Assembly: GCA_021432635.1 (NCBI GenBank) | Contig: MU270038.1 | Coordinates: 558,001 to 622,000 of the forward strand | Length of the DNA: 64,000 nucleotides | Direction of reading: 5' to 3' | DNA from: Thozetella sp. PMI_491 | Lineage: Eukaryota > Ascomycota > Sordariomycetes > Chaetosphaeriales > Chaetosphaeriaceae | In this document: piece after piece, positions 56,040 to 64,000 of the stretch | Position numbering within the stretch: position 1 is the first letter of the stretch | Layout: each line of letters begins with the position of its first letter | Program-made: the position numbers and the translations under genes | The notes under the pieces: generated by a model | The model's database searches: none | What the model saw: the letters and a program-made list of their open reading frames with translations, nothing else | What the model was told of the DNA's origin: nothing

Positions 56040-56249
56040 GTTGATGCATGAATGTTGCGCCATTTGCCAGGCCAGCGGTGACAGCCAGGTGGAGACTATC
56101 CAGGGGAGCTTCGCATTTATTCAAGCGGGTTTAATATGATATCCAGCTGCGCATGATGCAGCATCTAGTTACTTCGAGCGTCATGTAGTTATTTAGTATA
56201 AATATAGCTGGAGCTCGCCCCTTTCCGCGTCCAGCCTGCATATACTTGC

Positions 56250-57501
56250 TTAGTTGGCAAACTTTTCCCCAACCAGTCTCTCACTGAGCGTCCAGAGCTT
56301 CATGGCGGTTTCCGGGTCTGAGGAGTGCGAGGGCAGATCCGTCAAGAAGGAGCATGACAACATGACACTTCCGTTTTTCTCTACGATGTGGGATTCGTTA
56401 GCTGGTCTAGCGCTTCAGACTCCAGGAGGAGGTTCACGGTACTTACCTTTGATACTCGGATCAAAGGCGGCCAAGACGTAACTGGCGACACCCTGAGAGG
56501 CCGACATGTAGGGCATGGCGGGATTTGGCACAAGCGTGCCTCCCTCTTTGACAAACCAGCCTGTACCAATCAGCTCCGAACGACAAAAGAAATCTTCTGG
56601 GGAATCCATGGTACCTCTAGAAATAAGCTCCGTCTCAGAAATATACTTAGGAAGCTGGGTATCGGGAACATCTGTGTTGTGCGTTAGATGCGGCAAACCA
56701 GAGCCCTCGCCCGCGTCGTTGACTTACAGCCGGGGTCGATGCCGAAGGAGACGATGCCACGATCGCCTAGCCTTCTCGCCAGCTCGATGCTGAATAGGAG
56801 ATTGGCATTCTTGGACCGGGCGTAGGCGATAAAAGGCTCATACGTCTTGCCTTCATCGAAGTTGTAATCATCCACACTGGTCGGCGAGCCCGCCGCGCCT
56901 GATGACGAGACATTCAGCACGCGACCGCCTTCTGGAGCCGCCAGTAGAGCGGGCATGAGGAGGTTGGTAAAAAGGAAGTGACCAATGTGGTTGATACCAA
57001 AGTGCGACTCGATCCCGTCCACAGTGGTGGTAAACTCCGGGAGCATCATGACGCCGGCGTTGTTGATCAGGACGTCGACCACGGGCGTGAGCTGTAGCAC
57101 CTTGGCTGCAGCGGCTCGGATAGACTTCTGATTCCCTAGATCAAGCTCCAGGGGGACTAGCCTAGTCTCAGGGGATGATTTCCCATTGAGATCATCAATC
57201 ACCTCAGCGATGGCCGATTCCCGGCGGGAGGCTAGGATCAAGAGCTTGGGACCATGCTGAGAGAGAACGCGGACAGCCTCGGCACCAAGTCCTTGACGAG
57301 AGACGCCAGTGATTACGACTTTAATATAGGTCAGAAACGACGATTATAGTTCGGTTGACACGACGGGGTATTCTTACTTGTCTTGTTCAAAATGTGGTCA
57401 TGTAGGTTGGAGGCGACCTGGTCGGTGGTGAGGTTCCAGAGAGGCAAGTCCTCCTCGGTCCTAAGATTGGCCGTGACCTTGTCGGAGGTTGTGTTCGCCA
57501 T
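56250..57501 (-). CDS. Short-chain dehydrogenase/reductase (RDH/WWOX-like)
   Basis: There are four exons, complement(56250..56380, 56447..56671, 56728..57318, 57378..57501), giving 356 aa. This is a classical SDR with a Rossmann fold. The cofactor motif TGVSRQGLG is at residues 45-53, NNAG at 127-130, the catalytic Ser at 179-181 and the catalytic pair Tyr207/Lys211 in YARSK. The last exon, LWTLSERLVGEKFAN, is the helix typical of fungal SDRs of this group. Introns have canonical donors; the last has a CAGCTAAC branch. The ATG at 57501 is taken because upstream codons in the same frame do not look like protein. Substrate is unknown: family members act on retinoids, steroids, polyketides or lipids. 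It lies next to a bZIP regulator, on the opposite strand. Confidence 0.88.
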
Positions 57502-58461
57502 AAGCACCGAGTGATAAGCAGTCTTCGAGTCTTCCAGGATAGGATCAGTGACGGGATATGGGAGTTTGAGTGAGGACAGGAGTGCATGCTCGGCTGTTCC
57601 CAAGAGTCGGCCGTCGCTCCTCGAAATATATAGAAACTTGGTCGGGCACATGTGCCAACGCCAGCATGGCACCGCGAGGCCAACTCATACACACTGCAAC
57701 GGAGTCTAATAACTAATCTCCGTTCATCCGCGGCCATGGTGCCATGGAATGTGCTCTCGAGGGAGGCTTCGGGAGCCGTAATGCAACTGTGTCGGAGTTA
57801 GGGTGCCGCGCTCCGCTACGATCAATTCGCAGGTCTGGGGAGTGAGTGAAGGGCTGGGCAGAGGTCAAGGAGCAGCTTCAGGAAGGCAAAGAGGTTGTTG
57901 GTAGAGAGGCACACCTTAGGTAGGTAGGCAGGTGCTGTACCCAAGCAACGCAGCCAATCAAATGCCGGCCAAAGACCTATAAGACGCTAACATTTTGCAA
58001 GGCCCAGCTCGCTATTAGGTGTCTCGCCAGGCTTAAACTCCACTAGTGTCACTAGGTGCGGCTACAGAAATGTCAGAGAAGAACTGTAGCCTAGTTCTTC
58101 TAGATTGTAATGTATAATCCACCAAACCCGTATCTCCGCGCATATGCAAGTGGCTGACGCCAGCCATCATCCAGCATCATCTGCTGAGCGCAGCCAAAAT
58201 TTGCTCCCCTCGACCTGCTGGCGCATGACACTCTACGATACTGTTTCCCCTTCGTGCTCCCGGCCAGGCGAATGAAGGAACGGACGTGCCGCGAAACCAA
58301 ACAGACGACGCCAACTGCTGGAGTGAAACCTGAGGGCGCAGTCTACCTGCGGCCCGCGCACGAGGGCTCGGGGAACCTTGGTAGAGACTAGGCACTTGGT
58401 ACCGCCCTGCCCTTGACTACGTTGGCTATCTTGAAATACCCGGATACCACCATCCGTTGCT
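57502..58461. other. Divergent promoter region between SDR and bZIP genes
   Basis: About 960 bases separate the two divergent starts. A CCTTAGGTAGGTAGG string lies at about 57912-57927. No gene is supported. Confidence 0.5.
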
Positions 58462-60465
58462 ATGGAGTATGCAACTCCTGATGTGGGCGCGTCAAGCCGT
58501 GCTTCCGGTGATGAAGCGGGCCCGAAGACTGCTTCGAAGAGGGCCAAGCCAACCAAGCCAAAGCGGAATTCCGAGGCCCGCAAGCAGCAGAATCGCGAGG
58601 CATCAAAGACATATCGTAGGTAGTCGCTGCTTGGTACGCCTGTCAACTTCCTTCAGCCTGCTGTACTGGCTCATGGAGCCCCTAGGATTAGTACTATGCA
58701 TGGCCGGTACCGCAGAGGATGCTGAGACATGACGAAGCTAGCCAGCAACACAAATGCTGACGCCACCCGCGGACGACCGTTCCAACCATTCCGGCTGGAT
58801 AAGATAGTTCGCTAACCCGCTACCCGCAGGCCAAAAGAGGAAACAGAAGCTTGAGCTGCTCAACGAGCTCTTGGGCAAGCCGCAGGATGAATCAACCACA
58901 CCCGGCAACTCGGCCCACCCAACGCCACCCGCGTATGCTTTAGGGTTGGAGGCCGTCACCTCCCCTCCGCTTCCAGGCTCCCATTCCCTAGTACGTCTTC
59001 GACACTGTCTCATTGGGTTTAATTACTAGATGTGGCCGGGCCTCTTCTTGCCGGCAGTGCCTAACTCTCTGATTAAAGCAGCAAGGAGCGCTCCTGACTT
59101 CTGGGCCGCTCGACGACCCGTTGTTCGACGGCTCCTGGCAGACACCAGGACAGGACCGTATCTCAGATGTCCTGAACCCAACTTTTAATCATCCCATTGA
59201 GGACATGCCTGTCCCTACAGGGGCAGACACTTACAACGCATTCATGCTTGACCCAAACCCAAGCCAAGGACTCGACCCTCAGCTGCTCACCAATCCAGGT
59301 TACGCTCCGTCTCAGCACCCCGTTTTTACCCCCATCTCCTCCATTTTCTCTCCCTTCTCTCAGCTGCCAAACCTATTTGCCATGCCCCACGCCGAGGACC
59401 CCCCGCTGGGGAACGTTTCGGCGGATACCGAGGAAGTCATCCGAACCTCTCCGCCGCAACTTGACGACTCGCTAGTACCGGAGCCTTTCCAACAAGTTGT
59501 CGAATCTTTCTCCCGCCTGACCCCGACCCAGCAACGACAACTCCTCGAGACACTTGCAAAAAGGGGGCCCGACAGTTCGAAAACGACTAATCGCGGCAAG
59601 GGCAAGGGGTGCTCGACACCCAGGCGAACCACTTTCCCGGATAGCATTGTCCCGTTTCTAGATACCATGCGGCGCGTGTCGCAGGCGGGCTCACCGGACC
59701 CCATGGGCCAGTGTATGCAGCTGGGACCACTAAGCTTCTTTGCCGCAATCTTCGAGAATGCTATGGCGATTGGACTGGCCCGGAAGAAAATGCTTGTAGA
59801 AGAAGGGAGCCTGGTGCGTGCATGGCCTCCCCCTTCTCTGGCCATCTCTACGACTCAGCTCGCCTGTCTCCCAAGACCCGATCTGACCATTTACTAGAGC
59901 CCATTTGACCTCGTACCGTCGGGAAATCCGGCTGCGATAGAGCTAGTTCAGGCCAAGTTTGCTTCCATCGCGAAGGACCTGCGTCCCACGCCATCACAGA
60001 TCACACTCCCACACCATCCATATCTAGTGCGTTCCGTCCACTTGCCTCTTAAGGCCATCCTCACTCCATTGCCCGGGCCCGGTCCCTCATTTCTCTCCTC
60101 CCTCCGCCCAAAGCGACCCGTGGCGCATCATTTTCTAACAACAGTAGGATATTATCCCCTTCCCCGACTTCCGGGAGAAAGCCTTGGCGGCGCTGGCGTG
60201 CGACCCGCCGCTATTCGACGAAAGCGACATGTGCGATGACATGTGCCAGGAGGCGCTCGTGTGCTGGGGGTCGCACGGCAGCGGCGAGCGCGGAAGCGGT
60301 GGCATGGCGGCGGGGGTGCCGTGGGACGCACGCTCATGGGAACCCAAACCGTGGTTTCTGAAGAAGTACTGGTTTCTGGTGGGTGGATGGGACGATGAGA
60401 TGTGGAAAGCGGCGAGGTGGTGGCACGCTATGAGGAACGAGCGGCTGGACGTGGGGGTTGTTTGA
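58462..60465 (+). CDS. bZIP transcription factor with C-terminal DUF3425
   Basis: There are five exons, join(58462..58615, 58830..58990, 59082..59813, 59898..60026, 60148..60465), giving 497 aa. The basic region is residues 33-57, with the invariant NREASKTYR (Asn44, Arg52) in place of the usual NxxAAxxCR; the first intron lies inside the Arg52 codon. A short leucine-rich zipper follows (L59, L61-L62, L65-L66). Residues 115-330 are Pro/Ser/Gln-rich and probably hold activation sites. The last 130 residues match DUF3425: HPYL at the join, a DIIPFPDFREKAL stretch, FDESDMCDDM, LVCWGS, PWDARSWEPKPWFLKKYWFLVGGWDDEMW and ARWWHAMRNER. Such factors are common regulators of secondary metabolism and stress in filamentous fungi. 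It is divergent from the SDR gene, a possible target. Confidence 0.9.
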
Positions 60466-61000
60466 TTCGGAACCCCCATCGCCAGGCCTGCCTCCGCTCG
60501 GGGGACCTTCGTAGACCTTTCTTTTGTGCGCCAGCGGCTTTGCACGGTCAGACCGAGGGAATCACAGGCGAGGGCGTAACTGCTAGACTGGGTGGGCTGA
60601 TTTATGGCTTGCTACATACAACCCACGAGCGGAATACTGCTTTCTATTATAAGCATCAGGATACAGGCATTATGAATCACGAGCCACGACTTGGCTACTT
60701 GGATAGAGTTGGCCAATTCGATTGATACCCAAATACTCATAATACTGTCTCCGCAGCCAGCTGGGACTCTCTGCTATGTCAATACATATGGTACGCGACT
60801 CAAGTCATCCGGCCCGCGACCGCCTCCAAATGGCTATGTCTTATCTCTATGGCGTCGAAGTGGGGTATCAAGTCCACAACAGCCCTAGAAATCCATCCGC
60901 TCTACGATATCCAATCTCCTATTTTCTCCTCTATCCTGAGCCACCTCCCGCCTTGCCGACGCCTTGTAAGACAGCTGCCGAAATTGTAACACGATAGGCC
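60466..61000. other. Intergenic between bZIP and fcy1
   Basis: This is the 3' flank of the bZIP gene and the promoter of the cytosine deaminase gene. No gene is supported. Confidence 0.55.
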
Positions 61001-61731
61001 ATGGATGATGCGAAAGGACTCGCTATTGCGTTCGAGGAAGCGAAGCGCTCCTATGATGAAGGGGGCATCCCCGTAAGGCTAGCCTCGGCCGAGCATCATT
61101 ATCTTCCAGGTTGGCGCATGGCTAACGACGCGCTCCCTCCTGGGGCGCCATAGATAGGAGCCGCTTTGGTCGCAAGCAACGGCACGCTTCTCGGCCAGGG
61201 GCACAACATGCGGGTCCAGCTCGGGTCTGCAATCCATCATGTTAGTTCCTGCTCCTTGGCTTAGGCGATGCTCGTCCAAAGCGAAGCTGACGCGAATTGC
61301 GACTCCAAGGGCGAGACTTCCGCTCTTTTTAACTCGGGTCGGCTGCCAGGAAAGGCGTACAAGGGGAGCACCATGTACACAACGCTGTCGCCCTGCGATA
61401 TGTGCACGGGCGCATGTCTCCTGTACGGGATCGCGCGTGTCGTCATCGGCGAGAACAAGAACTTCCTTGGCGGGGAGGCTTACCTGAAGCAGCGCGGCGT
61501 CGAGGTGGTCGTCGTCGACGACGAGCAGTGCAAGGCCTTGATGGATACTTTTATCGCCGAGAAGCCAGAGCTGTGGTATGTGCCCTGCTTGCTTTCCTCC
61601 TTGTCTGCCTGTCTTCGTAAAGTACTTTCGTTTGCATCGACAGGATCTGATCTCGATTCGACAGGAACGAAGATATTGGAGTGGAGGAGAGAGTGTACTC
61701 CAAAGAAGGGGCTCAGGCGCCCACATTGTAA
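61001..61731 (+). CDS. fcy1: Cytosine deaminase Fcy1
   Basis: There are four exons, join(61001..61072, 61154..61240, 61310..61575, 61665..61731), giving 163 aa. The enzyme hydrolyses cytosine to uracil and ammonia in pyrimidine salvage. The zinc site is His53 with Glu55 as the proton shuttle (HHGETS), and Cys82/Cys85 in TTLSPCDMC. The exon 2 end (IHH) and exon 3 start (GET) join only when the stretch up to CCAAG at 61309 is removed, and a CTGAC branch supports it. The joined TG+G codon gives the Trp in ELWNEDIG, the family C-terminus. A further 16 residues extend past the yeast end. Family and role are certain. Confidence 0.94.
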
Positions 61732-62187
61732 ATGGCTCGCTTCATTGCTGAGCGGGCATCTAGCACGTGTCGCCAAGATGGAAAGAATATAGTAACGGGC
61801 TTGTCTGGGATAACATGCTTGAACGAGCTTCTCTTGATTTTGCTACGAAGTTAGCTAGTCGGGGTTGAAACCGCCCGCCCTCCATCGGAAGCCCTTATCC
61901 TCGGCTACGACGAGCAGATGAGCCGGTCCAGAGCCTTCACAATAAAAAAAACTCTTTCTCGGCCTGTTTCCTAAACTCCAGCACATCAAAAGAACTCTTG
62001 TGCTTCCTCCCTTTTAGTGTCATGGCCCTTGCTTCCGAATCAACCGTATGCATCGAACATCGCAAGGAAAGGTCTAATGTGACTGGTCTAAAATACATAT
62101 GATACATCTCCGTCATGAAGGGCTGGCTTATGCCGCTGTGGCCCTTGCAATATCCACTTGCTTTCTCGGTAGTAGGGGGGTTCTCCC
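61732..62187. other. Intergenic between fcy1 and snt2
   Basis: This stretch holds the convergent 3' flanks of fcy1 and snt2. No gene is supported. Confidence 0.5.
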
Positions 62188-64000
62188 TCACGAGAGAAGG
62201 TTTCGTAGTGAAGGGCTGGCGCTAGCGCCGCTCGCCGGGCGGGGATGCTGCTGGGGGGGTGGCGGCGGCGGCGGCGGCGGCGGGAGCGCCCCATGTTCCC
62301 TGCCGAGGAGTGGGAGGCCATCTCTGGACCCTGGAGGGCTCGAGTGCCGAGGCGGCGGTGGCGGTGGCGGGTGAGGCTGGGACCACTGCCGAAGGACGCT
62401 TAGAGAATTCTGCGCTTCCGGCGGGATGTGCGATGCCGCCAATGGAGGCATGCGATGGTGGTCCCGCAAGTCAGGAGGACCATGGCCATTGTGAGGCGGC
62501 ATGTACGGCACGTTGCTCTGGGGGGGAGGGGGTGGCGGAGGACCGCTCAGTCGTCTCGGTGAGGGTGGCACGCCGTTCATATAAGGAGACTGGCTAAGAT
62601 GCCCATTCTGCATGGGCGGGGGAGGAGGCGGAGGTGGATGCGCGAGGCCGCCGAGAGGTGGCGGTCGCAGGTGGTTCGGTGGTGCCAGAGGCGGCGGAGG
62701 GATTCCGCTGTTCAGCGGCGGCGCACCACCGCTGATCTCGCGATGGTGATGTACGGGAGAGTGGTGATGGTTTACCGACTGCCGATGCCAATCGTTATAA
62801 GACCGATGCTGTGGCGGGTAGTGGGACGGTAATGGCGGCCCTCGAGTGGGCGGGATTGATGGAGGTACCACGGCCGCGACCGAAGTCTGAGGTGGCGGAG
62901 GCGGCGGGATTGGGGCCGCAATCAGGCCGGGGGCCGGCGCCTGGAGGGGCATGGGTTGGGCTGCAGGAGGCTGGATGGGCTGGATGGACTGGACCGGCTG
63001 GACGGCCTGAACGGCCTGAACAGGCTGAACGGGCTGGACAGGCTGGACGGACTGGACGGACTGGACGGACTGGACGGACTGGACGGACTGGACGGACTGG
63101 ACGGACTGGACAGGTTGGACAGGTTGGACGGGTTGGACGGGTTGGACGGGCACGAGAGCCGGAGGAGGAGGGGCCTGTGCCGCGGCAGGGGCCTGGCCTG
63201 GGCTTGGACCGGGAGCCGAGCCGGACTGCATCTGGGGGGACCATGGGTAGGGACCTCTGCTTGGCTGCCGAGCATCCGCTGGAGACGCGAGGGGCGGGCT
63301 TGCCAACGGCACTGTCGGTTGCGGAGCTGGCTCGACAGGCGGTGTTGGCTCCTTGGGGGGCGGGTGCGGCTTGGGCTGGCGATTGGCCTTCTTGCACTTG
63401 TGGCATTGGAAGCTTCGCTGCTCAACAAATTTCTGAGCTTCCGTGCCGACCTTTCCATAGTGGCCATTCATCAGCTCGCGCTCTTGTGTGTGGTCGATGG
63501 GATACCACTTGGGGCTGACGTCAACGCCGCAGGTTAGACAGATCTTGCCACCCTGCTGGGTGGCGACCGGGGATTTCTCTCCCTCAGCATGAGCAAGGTT
63601 GGTGGTCGAGGCGCGCCGGTTCACTAGAGTTGCCGGGACCGGAGCCGTCGACATCTTGGAGCCAACCAAGATTTGGTTAGCCTTCCTTGCGCAACCGGTC
63701 AGCGTCAAATCGGCCTGCTTATATTGCTGGCAGTAGAGCTGCAGAGCAGTCAACCCAGTGCCGTCTACCGGGTCGAACATTCGGTGGACAATCGACTTCG
63801 ATGGGGGATGATCTTTACACCACACGGCTGCCACCATGGTGCCGCTCTCGCCGTTGATGCTCACGATGTTGTGCTGGTCGCGGCGGGATCCCTTGACGGG
63901 GTTGATCTCGAAGCCGAGGAGGTAGCCGGCCTGGTGGGCGCATTCCACATGCACCGAGGCCTTGCAATGATGGCAGGACACGCAGGCGCCGTCCTCCCTC
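62188..64000 (-). CDS. snt2: Snt2-like PHD/chromatin protein, C-terminal part (5' end outside the window)
   Basis: The frame runs from the right edge (start not seen) to the stop at 62188, about 603 codons, in one exon. At the left of the protein the segment GACVSCHHC, VHVECAHQAGYLLGFE and WCKDH matches the extended PHD finger of Snt2, a BAH-PHD-SANT protein that binds modified histone H3 and acts with a histone deacetylase and the E3 activity of its PHD/RING. LTGCARKANQILVGSK follows, then a treble-clef GATA-like finger (CLTCGVDVSPKWYP, CHKCKK). From about residue 220 on, the tail is Pro/Gln/Ser-rich with the VQP/VQS repeat and poly-Pro runs. The tail shows repeat-driven length variation. 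The BAH and SANT parts should lie to the right, outside the window. Confidence 0.85.
   Translation of the reverse strand, partial: REDGACVSCHHCKASVHVECAHQAGYLLGFEINPVKGSRRDQHNIVSINGESGTMVAAVWCKDHPPSKSIVHRMFDPVDGTGLTALQLYCQQYKQADLTLTGCARKANQILVGSKMSTAPVPATLVNRRASTTNLAHAEGEKSPVATQQGGKICLTCGVDVSPKWYPIDHTQERELMNGHYGKVGTEAQKFVEQRSFQCHKCKKANRQPKPHPPPKEPTPPVEPAPQPTVPLASPPLASPADARQPSRGPYPWSPQMQSGSAPGPSPGQAPAAAQAPPPPALVPVQPVQPVQPVQPVQSVQSVQSVQSVQSVQSVQSVQPVQPVQPVQAVQAVQPVQSIQPIQPPAAQPMPLQAPAPGLIAAPIPPPPPPQTSVAAVVPPSIPPTRGPPLPSHYPPQHRSYNDWHRQSVNHHHSPVHHHREISGGAPPLNSGIPPPPLAPPNHLRPPPLGGLAHPPPPPPPPMQNGHLSQSPYMNGVPPSPRRLSGPPPPPPPQSNVPYMPPHNGHGPPDLRDHHRMPPLAASHIPPEAQNSLSVLRQWSQPHPPPPPPPRHSSPPGSRDGLPLLGREHGALPPPPPPPPPPQQHPRPASGASASPSLRNLLS
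62971..63150 (-). repeat. Coding minisatellite, 20 units of 9 nt (VQP/VQS/AVQ) in snt2
   Basis: The tail of snt2 contains twenty contiguous 9-nt units reading PVQ, SVQ, AVQ or PIQ. A block of seven identical SVQ units lies in the middle, flanked by PVQ and AVQ units. The 9-nt period keeps the frame, so unit number can change without breaking the gene. Confidence 0.85.

Overview
The window is 64 kb of nuclear DNA from a filamentous ascomycete, most likely a sordariomycete. The evidence is short spliceosomal introns (about 50-120 nt) with GTRNGY donors and CTAAC-type branch sites, GC-rich coding DNA, long intergenic stretches, and many families typical of Pezizomycotina (bZIP with a DUF3425 C-terminus, CLIP-170, Ams1, Shr3, Nop14). 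I found no rRNA, tRNA, CRISPR array, virus, intact transposon or recognisable secondary-metabolite core enzyme. Exon boundaries were read by eye; each multi-exon model gives an open frame whose length is a multiple of three.

Left part (1-14 kb): about 2.9 kb without a gene; a secreted or cell-surface single-pass membrane protein (2964-4358, +); the ER chaperone Shr3 (5230-5971, -); an aldo-keto reductase of the pyridoxal-reductase type (6680-7852, -); a three-helix DUF202 membrane protein (9506-10806, +) followed by a run of 32 G; and the SF1 helicase Hcs1/IGHMBP2-like (11333-13954, +), whose Walker A motif is split by a GC-AG intron.

Middle part (14-42.7 kb): a 5.5 kb gene-free stretch leading to a large unrecognised acidic, proline-rich protein (19436-22051, +); a CLIP-170/Bik1 microtubule plus-end protein (23521-25998, -); a second gene-poor stretch; a membrane-anchored helical protein (29165-30225, -) head to head with the ribosome-biogenesis factor Nop14 (30496-33352, +); the vacuolar kinase Env7 (34400-35779, +); the vacuolar alpha-mannosidase Ams1 (36481-39732, -); and an unrecognised nuclear-type acidic protein (41709-42701, -).

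Right part (44-64 kb): mitochondrial MutS homologue Msh1 (44069-47275, +) tail to tail with ribosomal stalk protein P0 (47980-49042, -); tRNA m7G methyltransferase subunit Trm82 (49561-51290, +); farnesylated Hsp40 Ydj1/Mas5 (51829-53295, -); a second cysteine-rich single-pass membrane protein (54972-56039, +); a short-chain dehydrogenase (56250-57501, -); a bZIP-DUF3425 transcription factor (58462-60465, +); cytosine deaminase Fcy1 (61001-61731, +); and the C-terminal part of the chromatin reader Snt2, cut by the right edge (62188-64000, -).

Most genes are housekeeping and independently transcribed. The stretch 54-62 kb (surface protein, SDR, bZIP regulator, pyrimidine salvage enzyme) is the only part with an accessory flavour. 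I see no clear new system. The points most worth a second look are splicing-related: the P0 C-terminus made by a 7-nt last exon, the in-frame stop-free intron in the 19.4 kb gene, and the GC-AG intron in the Hcs1 P-loop. The G32 tract and the 9-nt coding minisatellite in snt2 also merit checking.
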